Shown here in pieces: positions 47,301-54,140 of a stretch of DNA of 64,000 nt (position 1 is its first letter; every line of letters starts with the position of its first letter). A model generated the notes under the pieces. It saw nothing but the letters and a program-made list of their open reading frames with translations. It did no database searches and was not told the DNA's origin. The position numbers and the translations under genes are program-made. The stretch spans positions 1,245,501-1,309,500 of the forward strand of contig NC_089727.1 of assembly GCF_035083965.1 (NCBI RefSeq), in the 5' to 3' direction. Source of the stretch: Branchiostoma lanceolatum. Its lineage: Eukaryota; Chordata; Leptocardii; Amphioxiformes; Branchiostomatidae.

Positions 47301-50300
47301 GATACCATATAAACCTGTCCTCCAACTTTCCATTCACCATCTGTATCTACTACTACAAATTTTTTTCAGAGAGATTTTAATCCAAATCCAACATTTTGAC
47401 TGATTTTCTACTTCTACAGACTGCACTATTTTTTTACATTATACGGGCCTGCTTCAGTGTAAATAGAAATCTCGGTCATTTCTCATCAAGAGAATCTTTC
47501 GAAAGCTAGACAGCCCAAATATACATGTATCTGCCTTGTATGACTTCTGTGCTACAGAACCACGGATCTAAAAAAAACTCTTTTTCTCTCCTGCATGTAG
47601 TAACAGCTATACTTTTGTTTAACTCTCCTCAAGTCAAAACTGAATTATTGTTCTGCTTGTTCACAATTTTTTTTTCTTTCGTTACTTTCTTCAAAATTCA
47701 TAAGAAAGAGGGAATGGGCATACTATGCCTCCTCTCCTTTTTTGTGAATTTAGAATGGTACCCAAATAAAATGTACCATGTCATAGTCGTGCGTCTGCTT
47801 AGAGATATCTTACAATCATGCAGAAAAACTGGCGTGAAAACAGACAGTGAATGTCGCCCTATCCATGTTATCATATGTACATGTAAGTTATTCATGGGGC
47901 AGTACCTTTACTTTCCCAGTTCTGACAATCTATAGCTATTGTAAATACTGACGGACAATACTGTAGGACAGGATGTTAACAAATCTTATTTGCACAGGCC
48001 TACAGTGAAATTATGTTAAATTGTGCAAAAAGTGAAGTAAATAAATTGTTAGCCTATCTAAAATTATGTTCTGCACACACAAAAATCAAACAAGGCAAAA
48101 TGACTGCAAAAAAATTCAAGTTGAATCATAGAAAAGATTAGCAGAAGTATTTTAGTGACAAAAATAAGTGTTTTCAACTTTTCTATTGTGCCAGTCTAGC
48201 ATACAAGAATGTAAATATTCCAACTACCACATGCTGAAAGTATAAGACTAAAAATGTGTGGGAAAATAGCAAAAATCTAAAAAAATTAGTCCCTTTGAGG
48301 TAGCTCATTAGTATGCAAATATGTAAATGAAAGCATCATTAGCATTATCTTCCGATCATGTTGTTATTGTTCATCAACCACAACAAATGAAACCAATCTG
48401 CCAAGATTCTGCACAAAACAATCACGCCCAGTACGTGATACAACAAAGGGCATTGAATCGGCCCTACTTAGTATGCATGTATGTAAATTGTCCCAATTAA
48501 TCAGGTGTGCAAAACCAAACTACCTATCCTAAAATCCACAGTTTTAAATCCGCAATTTCTAAGTCACGTCAGCGCCATACAACTATCCAGCGCCGCCCCG
48601 GAAGCGCTAATTAGTATGCAAGTATGCAAATGAGGCAATTAATTAACGCTACTCATTACCAATAAAACATTTCCCGACGCGCCCTAACTCCTTGCGGGCG
48701 CTTCTGTCTGTCTCCCCTCCCAAAACTCCAGCCCACACGCATGTCTGCACCGCAAACTTGTACCCTCATTTAATATCCACAGAACAGCCACCTCATTTGC
48801 ATTTTTCACACAGACTTTCCCCAAAATAAGCGAATACGGGGGAAACCACCCAAAAATGTGCCGTGCCGTCCCCGCGCGCTCTCCCCACGAGCGCCGCACG
48901 TGCGGCCCGGGGCCTCCCTCCCTGCCCGCCGCCGCCGCAGCGGTTAGCACCCGATCACACCCCGATCACTCTCATCAACCTGCTCGTTAATCGCCTCATT
49001 ATGTATGCACCCCCCAAGAAGCACGGAAAATAAAAGAAACCACGAAATATATAATATTTTCTGGTCGGTTTAAAGAGAGAGTTGCAGATTGTTCCGGACG
49101 GGTTAGTTCGCGGGAGACCTTCCCTCGCGCAAGTCGGTTACAAAGGCGACATGCACCGGGAACATTCCTCACATCCGTGCCCGGCTGCAAAGGTTATTTT
49201 CATGACCCCAAACAAGAGCAAAATCAGTCAAACCATCCGAAAATCCTGCCACCAAAATTCTTCCCAAAACGATTCTCAAAAACCACGCTATACAACACTC
49301 TCCCTTTTTTTCTGCAACACGAGTTTTGTAAAAGAGTCCTCCGATTGTAGCAACTCAAGTTTCCCTTCTCGGCTACAACAACGCCGAGCACATATTTTGG
49401 CTGAAAGTCCAACATGGCTGCCGAACTGTTCCCCACCCTTCCCTTCGTCAGGAAAAGCTGGACAGATTTTGTAAATGACAGACTTGTGTGTGTGCTACCA
49501 GTGGTTCGGGTGGGAGCCTGGCAGCGTTTTTACAGTTCTACATCTGAGACTACAGAACAGGCGCCGAGCTCAGCCAGGGCGCTACAACACAACGGGACGA
49601 AACGTACTCGGGTCAACATGGAGGCGCCTGTAGGAGGGAACTCGCCCTTCTCCCGGCCGTGTGGAAGTGTTTTCTATCGGGTTTGGGCTGTGTAATTTGT
49701 CACGTCGGGAACAGACATGTCGGCCTTTGTCTGGACAGGATTTCGGCCGTTTTCTCCCTCTCCATTCCCGGCAAAACGCCTTCAAACCCGCACCATTCGC
49801 GAACCATCCCCACCACAAAAATGTCCGGGGAAACATGTACGATTTCGGTCGCTCATTTTGAGGCTTCTCGTCGCCTAAAAACGAGCAGCATGACCACAAG
49901 GAGGAATGGAAGACTGTTGTTGGGTGATAAATAACCCCAGCATTTTCCGCTCGTTAAAATTCGAGCTCAAAAGTCGAACATTTCCAGGTTGTTTTGTAAG
50001 GTATGGTCGCCCCTCCCGTTCCTGACAACCCCCCATACTACGCCCGACTTCTCGCTATAGCAAACACCGACAGCTGTCAGCTTTTCAGCCAAGGCAGAGG
50101 AGACAGTAATGGCGAGGAATAAAATAGAAAGAGGCCTCACCATGGCATTTCTAACGAGGTCGACATAGGAGAGCTCGGGACAGGTTTTGTCGGTGCTCGC
50201 CGTGAGGGAGAGGGCGAACCGCAGAGTCGGAGCACGAGGCGGCGACGATTTCTCCTTCTTCTCCTTGCTCAGCGGCTTCACTCCCTTCAGAGGAATCGGC

Positions 50301-50323
50301 ACAATCCGCTTGGCCTCCGCCAT
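14395..50323 (-). CDS. UBN1: Ubinuclein, HIRA histone-chaperone complex subunit
   Basis: Exons (minus): 50323-50141, 44240-44106, 43767-43717, 43456-43394, 43142-42999, 42585-42526, 42261-42137, 41745-41552, 40435-40281, 37510-37443, 37057-37015, 28391-28305, 27821-27703, 26447-26286, 26106-25969, 25460-25410, 25110-25094, 24971-24931, 23638-23438, 22928-22584, 22264-20710, then less certain 19227-19138, 15975-15925, 14459-14395. All are GT-AG, all phases match, and the total is 1380 aa. Evidence for family: N-terminal [19 protein letters not shown]; the Hpc2-related (HUN) domain, [20 protein letters not shown] then [20 protein letters not shown] (about 124-170), which binds HIRA; and the conserved middle domain (about 350-590) with [22 protein letters not shown] and [10 protein letters not shown]. 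Exons 19-21 encode a disordered Ser/Pro/Gln-rich tail with three coding minisatellites. In the nucleus it helps replication-independent H3.3 deposition. The first 21 exons are secure; the last three rest on splice sites and phase only. Confidence 0.9.
14749..14966. mobile_element. MITE with GGCCACACCAATTT ends, copy 1
   Basis: Starts AGGCTACACCAATTTTC and ends AAATTGGTGTGGCCT, an inverted pair, around an AT-rich centre. The same ends bound the palindrome at 16400-16579. No clear target duplication was found. Confidence 0.6.
15598..15920. other. Intronic or UTR sequence, no gene
   Basis: Short frames on both strands here overlap the candidate ubinuclein exon 23 region but show no domain. Nothing else could be identified. 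Confidence 0.4.
16155..16245. repeat. Dispersed repeat fragment, also at 38210-38310 and 50878-50935
   Basis: The core (CAAGCAACTGGATAAAATT, AACAGTCAGACG) is shared with 50878-50935 in the same orientation and with 38210-38310 in the inverse orientation. It is probably the end of an interspersed element; the family is not identified. Confidence 0.55.
16400..16579. mobile_element. Palindromic MITE with GGCCACACCAATTT ends, copy 2
   Basis: Arms of about 85 bp are inverse to each other: AGGCCACGCCAATTTTATT on the left and GATTGGTGTGGCCT on the right, with CAGAAGGCTGGCCCAGCCTT at the centre. It can form one long hairpin. Confidence 0.8.
17548..17727. mobile_element. MITE-like element with CAGTCAAACCTG ends, copy 1
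   Basis: Begins CAGTCAAAACTGGCCAAGAC and ends CACTTGTACAGGTTTGACT, an inverted pair. Internal GGTCTATGTGGACAGGT also occurs at 18679-19073. Further partial pieces lie at about 28150-28200 and 41872-41935. Confidence 0.65.
18095..18180. repeat. Possible interspersed-repeat tail
   Basis: ATGAATAAACAAAGGTTC at about 18150 resembles GAATAAACAAAGGCTCATTC at 2230. Both look like the 3' tail of a dispersed element. Weak support. Confidence 0.3.
18345..18410. repeat. GGCA/AGCA microsatellite
   Basis: About 65 bp of GGCA and AGCA tetramers. The Cys/Leu-rich frame on the minus strand through it is an artefact. Confidence 0.9.
18679..19073. mobile_element. MITE-like element with CAGTCAAACCTG ends, copy 2
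   Basis: Begins CAGTCAAAACTGCCCAAGA and ends CTTGCACAGGTTTGACTG. It is about twice as long as the copy at 17548-17727. The extra middle part (about 18780-18960) is bounded by matching blocks with similar TGATGTCACA / TGACGTCACAGAAAG sequence, which suggests a second insertion inside it. Confidence 0.6.
20244..20686. mobile_element. 443-bp MITE with about 65-bp terminal inverted repeats
   Basis: The left end ACTGCACATGCACAGCGAGA and the right end (inverse ACTGCACATGCACGGCGAGA) match over about 65 bp. The right edge touches the alternative stop codon of ubinuclein exon 21 at 20687-20689, only 23 bp past the exon 21 donor. No clean target duplication; CTGA and CTAA flank the two ends. Confidence 0.7.
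21021..21975 (-). repeat. UBN1: Three consecutive coding minisatellites in ubinuclein exon 21
   Basis: Plus-strand order: 45-bp units at about 21021-21240 (protein [14 protein letters not shown]), 30-bp units at about 21289-21550 (SSLTHGNQ type), and 60-bp units at about 21640-21975 ([13 protein letters not shown] type). All keep the reading frame and all lie in the predicted disordered tail. About a third of the tail is repeat. Confidence 0.85.
22265..22583 (-). other. Ubinuclein intron 20
   Basis: AT-rich intron between exons 20 and 21. The acceptor at 22265 has a weak pyrimidine tract, and a second AG six bases on (in frame) could be used instead. No other feature. Confidence 0.6.
26448..26745. 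repeat. Tandem copies of the ubinuclein exon 14 acceptor border
   Basis: The exon 14 start plus intron end (plus strand GTGGACCCTGCATTCTCC ... CTGGCTCTCCTGTAACCTAC ... AGGGAACAGT) is repeated at about 26520-26610 and 26665-26745, with diverged spacers. Each copy keeps an acceptor-like AG on the minus strand and about 75 bp of exon-like sequence, but no matching donor. Confidence 0.85.
26760..27340. other. Intron 13 sequence, possible dispersed repeat
   Basis: No coding support. AAGGCGAAACAATTGTCGG near 26925 resembles tails of dispersed elements, but I have no second copy in this window to prove it. Confidence 0.3.
27360..27702. repeat. Tandem copies of the ubinuclein exon 13 donor border
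   Basis: Five units of about 60-72 bp start CTAACTGTTC(G/C/T)AG(T/C)TT(G/T)GCCTG and match the real exon 13 end at 27699-27725. Each copies about 25 bp of exon plus the donor and start of the intron, then variable spacer (TATAGTTACTACAGTGAGAA). They stack inside the intron next to the exon they came from. Confidence 0.85.
28386..28600. repeat. Two-copy repeat at the ubinuclein exon 12 acceptor, with CA-rich tract
   Basis: CCTGTCAATAGAACATCA, which is the exon 12 acceptor border on the minus strand, is repeated as CCTGTCAACAGAACATCA near 28541, followed in both by AGAGATGGCAGA. A CA/TA-rich tract (about 28497-28538) separates the two. Confidence 0.65.
28601..29316. other. Ubinuclein intron 11, gene-free part
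   Basis: No coding frame or repeat was recognised between the exon 12 border repeat and the first possible exon of the nested plus-strand gene. Confidence 0.5.
29317..29469 (+). other. Possible 5'-UTR exon of the nested NTase-TPR gene
   Basis: Bounded by TCTGTTGTGCAG and AACTTTAAG then GTGGGTTTG, a fair acceptor and donor. The frame inside shows no domain and has no link in phase to the coding exon, so it would be untranslated. Confidence 0.35.
30166..34779 (+). CDS. NTase (PII-uridylyltransferase N-terminal-like) plus TPR repeat protein, with an in-frame stop
   Basis: Exons: 30166-30635 (acceptor for its 5' UTR at 30077), 30821-30927 and 31544-34779; borders are GT-AG and phases agree. The N-terminal part is helical, with TPR-like motifs ([45 protein letters not shown]). 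A TAA at 31735-31737 then interrupts the frame, although the next 1,014 codons are open. The downstream part has a nucleotidyltransferase motif [20 protein letters not shown] (GS plus D-x-E; pol-beta superfamily, nearest in my memory to the GlnD N-terminal/DUF294 group) and twelve full 44-residue TPR units from about 33130. It is nested in ubinuclein intron 11 on the opposite strand. Poly(A) signal AATAAA at 34840. The stop could be real decay, an allele, or a sequence error; the first downstream ATG is at 31903. The substrate is unknown. Confidence 0.75.
33125..34770 (+). repeat. 132-bp coding repeat (TPR units), 12 full plus one partial
   Basis: Units read [17 protein letters not shown] and [17 protein letters not shown] with 44-residue spacing. 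Units 7-8 and 9-10 form a 264-bp pair that is almost identical (shared [20 protein letters not shown]), the mark of a recent internal duplication. Confidence 0.9.
34840..34845 (+). promoter_or_regulatory. Poly(A) signal of the NTase-TPR gene
   Basis: AATAAA 61 bp after the stop codon, in a normal position for 3'-end processing. Confidence 0.6.
34977..36361. mobile_element. 1385-bp non-autonomous DNA transposon, copy 1
   Basis: Begins CAGGGCTCCAGACTAAC and ends CACGAGCGCTG; the outer ends are a short imperfect inverted repeat (CAGGGCTC / CAGCGCTC). It is flanked by AGAAT at 34972-34976 and 36362-36366. The second copy at 45191-46516 matches over nearly the whole length. No transposase frame. 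Five-base duplications and CAGGG-type ends suggest a hAT-related group (hAT5-like), which is an inference. It lies in ubinuclein intron 11. Confidence 0.85.
36367..37014. other. Ubinuclein intron 11, gene-free part
   Basis: No domain-bearing frame. The minus-strand frame at 36629-36910 has no family features. Confidence 0.5.
37511..39203. other. Ubinuclein intron 9, no gene supported
   Basis: A 157-codon plus-strand frame at 38695-39168 has no recognisable domain, no good start context and sits in intron; I do not call it. A dispersed-repeat fragment lies at 38210-38310. Confidence 0.5.
39204..39269 (-). other. UBN1: Candidate cassette exon of ubinuclein
   Basis: A 66-bp stretch with acceptor CCTTGCTATAG and donor CCCAAG then GTCAGT, open in phase 0, reads [20 protein letters not shown] and then PK. 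It fits in frame between exons 9 and 10 (both phase 0). Vertebrate ubinucleins, as I recall them, have no insert at this point, so it may be optional or false. Confidence 0.35.
39370..40280. other. Ubinuclein intron 9 with a CTAGCAA-rich stretch
   Basis: From about 39880 to 40250 the words CTAGCAA(T/C), ACCTAGCAA and CTAACAACTAGC recur irregularly. It looks like a decayed short tandem repeat. No gene. Confidence 0.6.
40471..40804. mobile_element. 334-bp MITE with CAGTGTTCTNNCCAGG ends, copy 1
   Basis: Starts CAGTGTTCTAGCCAGG and ends CCTGGTGAGAACACTG (inverted). It is flanked by GGCTT at 40466-40470 and 40805-40809. A local duplicate at about 41049-41120 has the same flanks joined with a single GGCTT and no element, so it serves as an internal empty site. 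Second copy at 63531-63906 in inverse orientation. Lies in ubinuclein intron 8. Confidence 0.9.
41040..41120. repeat. Copy of the ubinuclein exon 9 acceptor border (MITE-free)
   Basis: GAGGCAGCATCACCAGG then GGGGGGAGGATAGAAAACCA matches 40424-40470 (exon 9 start plus intron end) at roughly 80% by eye. It then continues CAGGCTTGCTAGACATGG, where the original locus carries the MITE. Confidence 0.75.
44800..45035 (-). mobile_element. tRNA-derived SINE
   Basis: On the minus strand, TGGCTTAAAGGCAG resembles a pol III A box and GGTTCGAATCC is a perfect B box, in tRNA-like order and spacing. It is followed by GGGAAATGCACTTTACAGG, a body shared, as I recall, by many deuterostome SINEs. It begins near 45035 and runs to about 44800. 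Lies in ubinuclein intron 1. Confidence 0.75.
45191..46516. mobile_element. 1326-bp non-autonomous DNA transposon, copy 2
   Basis: Same ends and same orientation as 34977-36361, flanked by CCATC at 45186-45190 and 46517-46521. Small indels separate the two copies. No transposase frame; the short frames inside are identical in both copies and are not genes. In ubinuclein intron 1. Confidence 0.85.
46522..48300. other. Ubinuclein intron 1, gene-free
   Basis: AT-rich; the 136-codon plus-strand frame at 47525-47935 shows no family features. Nothing else recognised. Confidence 0.5.
48313..48802. promoter_or_regulatory. Cluster of octamer (ATGCAAAT) motifs
   Basis: Perfect ATGCAAAT at 48313-48320 and 48624-48631 and its inverse ATTTGCAT at 48795-48802. 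Near copies (TTAGTATGCATGTATG, TATGCAAGTATGCAAATG) lie between. Octamers are POU-factor sites; use here is inference. Within intron 1, about 1.5 kb from the ubinuclein start. Confidence 0.4.
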
Positions 50324-50470
50324 GGTTCATTCGAAGGTCGAACGCAGCTCAGAAACACAGCAGAAATACAGATTTGTGAAGAAGTCAACAACTTGAACTT
50401 CGAAGTTTAGCCGCCATTGCCGCCATTTTGCTTTCTGTCACCAGGAGCTTAGTCCGCATGCGCAGTGCAG
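50324..50470 (-). promoter_or_regulatory. UBN1: Ubinuclein core promoter region
   Basis: Directly upstream of the start codon are a YY1-type site (50419-50430, CAAAATGGCGGC on the minus strand) and an NRF1-like site (50456-50467, GCATGCGCAGTG). The nearby sequence is CpG-rich. These are usual for TATA-less housekeeping promoters. Confidence 0.6.
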
Positions 50471-52300
50471 GATTGTGGGATAGCTGGAGGGGCGTGGCCT
50501 GGAGTGTCGTCTGCTACAACCGGTCACATGTTGTAAACAATCACAACTTAGAACCAGGAAATACTTTTACTTGTGAAAGTCAGGAATATAAATCTACACA
50601 ACCGATCACATGTTGTAAATAATCACAACTTGGAACCAGGAAATACTTTTTACTTGTTAAACTGAGGAATATAAACCTACACAACCGGCCACATGTTGTA
50701 AACAATCACAAAGATATTCTGAAACAAGTTAAACTGTAATTTCCAACACAAAAATTGGACTTACCCAATCACAAAAATACTAAACTTATACTTTTACTGT
50801 AGTTAACCTCAGCAATATAACGTTACTATACAGCCGGGCACATATTTTTAACAATCACAACTAAGGAATACGCCAAAAAAAAGCAACTGGACAAAATTTT
50901 GGAACAGTCAGACGATTTAACATGTACTAGGAAATGCTTTCATTGTTGTTTATTCGGAGTTGAGATAAAGAAAGTAGTTGCTTTGAGCCTTGTTCACTAT
51001 ATTAAAGAATAATTATTTTGACAGTATCATCATGCACTGCGTTCTGCTGCTGCATGGTCCGGACACCATGCAGCTGCAACTCAGGCTTTCATCAGGACAC
51101 CCCCGGGCCCCTACCCCTACTAGTCCTTCCCTAGCGTATAGCACACATAGCTACCTTTCTGACCATTGTCATTTTGACATATTGAATTATTAAACTGCTT
51201 ATTGACATTTTCAAACAGCTGAGTAACACTGACGACTTGCAAATGAAGTGATATGATAGGATCTTAGGTATGGCTTGTGCTAGGTGTTCTTATTATATTG
51301 CTTGATAGTTAGGTTGATATATTTGGTTCAGAAACTAGTAAGCTGTGTAACGTTATATCATTGAACTGCTTTAGACATGTTTACTGTAAACCACCCCCAC
51401 GGACACAAATCGATCCAACTACTATCCTTCATTTTCTCAAAAAGCTAATGAATTATGATGGATTAAAGCTAATGCGAAATAACCAGCGGGGATTTGTGAT
51501 GCAATTTAAACAACGTTCAACATTGCTCTCATCTACGTTGTTAGTATGTTTGCAATGTATTGTAATGAAATCACTAATATTTACAACTTATATCATTCGA
51601 GTTAAATTGACTAGTTTACACTAGGCATAGGTTATAATCCGGGGTAACTGATCTGTTCTTGAGGTTGAACAGTTTTTTTCTTTCCTTGTTTACGTGTGCA
51701 GAAAATTAGGTGTGAGAAAATATGGTGCTGACGATATTTTCGATAAATTTAATTTCTATTTTTAAACAGAAAAGCGCAATATAAAAGTATAATGTCTGCC
51801 TGTTTGTCTATTTCCATTGGTTTCGACTTGTGAGCATTTTGCTTGGCAAATTTGGACGCCAAAACTTGGTTTCATATTGCCCTGGAACCTATTTGAATGT
51901 TTTCTTCAAGTTGCCAAAGCAAAGGAAAAGTGACGTTTTATCTGAGAGACAGTTGGCCTATTTTAGTTAACAGGGAAACATTCTTTGAAAGTGAAGAGTT
52001 TTGAAGAGTTGAATACACCAAAACATCGCGTAAATGGCAAGAACACTGAAGTACATTTGTAAAGATATATTTCCCAAGTTGTTGTATGACACACTAGTGT
52101 CGTCTGCAATTATTGTACCCAGAATCCCCTTCGCTTGAATCCAGGCTAAACTACTCTTGAAATGTGGTACTTTTCGATAGTAATATTCATTATTACTCCA
52201 TCAAATGAAGTCTATGATCTATCGATTTTATACAAATAATTCTTTGTGTTATTCTTTAGTCAATTTATTTATATATTTTACTTTTATTTTGTTCTTTTTA
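50471..52300. other. Intergenic, no gene recognised
   Basis: About 50521-50700 has three imperfect copies of ACCGGTCACATGTTGTAAAC-like sequence (period near 80 bp). 50878-50935 is a dispersed-repeat fragment. A possible acceptor at about 52301 (TTCTTTTTAG) suggests a 5'-UTR exon for TIMM8. Confidence 0.5.
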
Positions 52301-52431
52301 GGATGTACGATGATTTTTGGATCCTCCATTAAAAGTGGTCTCTTCCACTGTCCTTCCTGACCTCTTGGCCATCTTGGAAGACATCGCCTTGCTCGAAGTC
52401 GACGCCAGAAGACGCGATCTCTCCTTCAGAC

Positions 52432-52707
52432 ATGAATAATCCGGGCGGAGACGAGACAATAGACCCCGTCCTGCGTCAGATGATCCAGGAGGAACAAGTG
52501 AAGGCGCAGTTCCAGGCTCAGGTCCACAACTTCACCGACAAGTGCTGGGACACGTGCGTGGGCGACTCCCGCCTGGGGAACAAGCTGGACTACCGCACCG
52601 AGGCCTGTCTGCAGAACTGTGTGGAGAGGTTTCTAGACACGACCATCAACGTCACCAACAGGTTCACTCAGCTGCTGCAGCGGGGGGCTACAGGCGGGAT
52701 GCACTGA
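52432..52707 (+). CDS. TIMM8A: Tim8-type small translocase of the inner mitochondrial membrane
   Basis: A protein of 91 aa with the twin CX3C motif: Cys38-Cys42 (CWDTC) and Cys59-Cys63 (CLQNC), 16 residues apart, and family strings FTDKCWDTC and CVERFLDT. Small Tims form hexameric chaperones in the intermembrane space that escort hydrophobic precursors; Tim8 partners Tim13. LD before the second motif and VERFLDT favour Tim8 over Tim9, 10 or 13. The start has A at -3 (GACATGA) and the length fits the family. The coding region is one exon. The next gene, MTG1, is also mitochondrial and starts about 400 bp downstream on the same strand. Confidence 0.9.
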   Translation: MNNPGGDETIDPVLRQMIQEEQVKAQFQAQVHNFTDKCWDTCVGDSRLGNKLDYRTEACLQNCVERFLDTTINVTNRFTQLLQRGATGGMH

Positions 52708-53103
52708 GCTGGGGAGAAGGAAGGACGCCCCCCTCCCCACCTTGACAGCGTGTCTGCAGATAGACTGTGACAAACTCTGTATTGAGGAACAACTTTACTT
52801 ACTGAGCATTCTAAATCACTTGTATATCTTTATATAACTTCCTTTATTAAAGGGAGGACCTCACATCCTGGTCAGGTTCACACAGATACTGTAGCGGGTA
52901 GTGACAGAACTGAACTGAGAAACAGCAAGGACGCCCCCCTCCCCACCTTTACATTTTGAGCTTTAAAAATTCCCTGTATAATTTTGTGATTCTTTGTATT
53001 ACTCTACCAAGGGAGAGGCATACTTTTCAGTATGACTTGAAGGACTTATTTTACTTTATGCAGTGTATGTTCTGGGCGATTTTTTGAGGAACTGTGACAG
53101 AAA
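52708..53103. other. TIMM8 3'-UTR and MTG1 5' region
   Basis: ATTAAA at 52846-52851 is a possible poly(A) signal. GGACGCCCCCCTCCCCACCT occurs twice (about 52723 and 52928), just after the TIMM8 stop and again 205 bp on, preceded both times by an ACTGA-containing stretch. Confidence 0.5.
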
Positions 53104-54054
53104 ATGACGAGTTCTAGGGTTGCGAACAAGTTTCGCACAGCGTTTAACTACAAAGGGTACGAAGTAACGAGATGGTTCCCCGGGCACATGGCGAAAGGCC
53201 TGAGTAGAATGCGGCGTCAGCTGAGGCAGGTGGACTGTGTCCTGGAAGTGCACGATGCCAGGATCCCCATCTCGGGACGGACCCCTCGCTTCCAGGAAAC
53301 CCTGTCCGTGCGTCCCCACCTGCTCGTCCTGAACAAAATGGACCTCGCCGACTTGTCCAGGAAAAACGAGATCGAGGAGAAGCTAGGTCGGCAGAACGTC
53401 GAACACCTCACCTTCTCCAGCTGCAACTCCTTCAAGGACCAGGACGTGAAACAGATCATGCCCAAGGTGATGGAGATCCTGTCTTCCTCCCCCGAGTACC
53501 ACAAGGAGGAGGATGAGGACATCACTCTGATGGTGATCGGGATCCCGAACGTGGGAAAATCCTCCCTCATCAACGCCTTCCGCCGGATGTACCTGAAGAA
53601 GGGGAAGGCCACACCTGTGGGGAAAGACCCGGGAATCACGCGAAGTGTCCTGACGAAAATCCGTGTGTCAGACAGACCGTCCATCTTTCTACTAGACACG
53701 CCAGGCGTGCTTTCCCCCAACATCCCAGACGTAGAGACGGGGTTCAAACTGGCTCTCGTAGGGGCAATCAAGGATCACCTGGTCGGGGAGGACTTCTTAG
53801 CCGACTACTTACTCTTCCGTCTGAACCGTCATGAGAACTTCCGCTACGTGGAACACTACGGGCTGCGGGAGCCGTGTGACCAGGTCATGAGGGTGCTGGG
53901 GCACATCGCCGTGACGATGGGGAAGTCACGCAAGGTCAGGATGGACTCAGGCACGGGCGCCGTCATCGTGCACCAGCCCAACTTCCAGGTCGCCGCGCTG
54001 CAGTTCCTGAGGGACTTCAGGCAGGGGGCGCTAGGGCCTGCCATGCTCGACTGA
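53104..54054 (+). CDS. MTG1: Mitochondrial ribosome-associated GTPase 1
   Basis: A single-exon gene of 316 aa, close to the vertebrate length. It has the circularly permuted GTPase order: G4 NKMD (77-80) comes before G1 GIPNVGKSS (146-154), G2 GITRS (177-181) and G3 DTPG (198-201). WFPGHMAKG near the N-terminus is typical of the YlqF/MTG1 group. It is expected to act in maturation of the large mitochondrial ribosomal subunit at the inner membrane. The start at 53104 follows AGAAA and gives an N-terminus of family-like length; its targeting signal is not obvious. The lack of introns is unusual beside the intron-rich neighbours and might reflect an old retroposed copy or true intron loss. Confidence 0.93.
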   Translation: MTSSRVANKFRTAFNYKGYEVTRWFPGHMAKGLSRMRRQLRQVDCVLEVHDARIPISGRTPRFQETLSVRPHLLVLNKMDLADLSRKNEIEEKLGRQNVEHLTFSSCNSFKDQDVKQIMPKVMEILSSSPEYHKEEDEDITLMVIGIPNVGKSSLINAFRRMYLKKGKATPVGKDPGITRSVLTKIRVSDRPSIFLLDTPGVLSPNIPDVETGFKLALVGAIKDHLVGEDFLADYLLFRLNRHENFRYVEHYGLREPCDQVMRVLGHIAVTMGKSRKVRMDSGTGAVIVHQPNFQVAALQFLRDFRQGALGPAMLD

Positions 54055-54140
54055 ACAGACAGGGGGCGCTAGGGCCTGCCATGCTCGACTGAACAGATGG
54101 GGGGGGTGCTAGGGCCTGCCATGCTCGACTGAACAGATGG
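54024..54140 (+). repeat. Tandem copies of the MTG1 stop-codon region
   Basis: Three copies of about 38-41 bp (GGGGGCGCTAGGGCCTGCC then ATGCTCGACTGAACAGA). The first contains the last codons and stop of MTG1; the next two lie in the 3'-UTR, with GGGGGG spacer growth. Confidence 0.9.

Noticed and set aside
47525-47935. 136-codon plus-strand frame in ubinuclein intron 1
   Set aside because: AT-rich, low-complexity translation with no family features.
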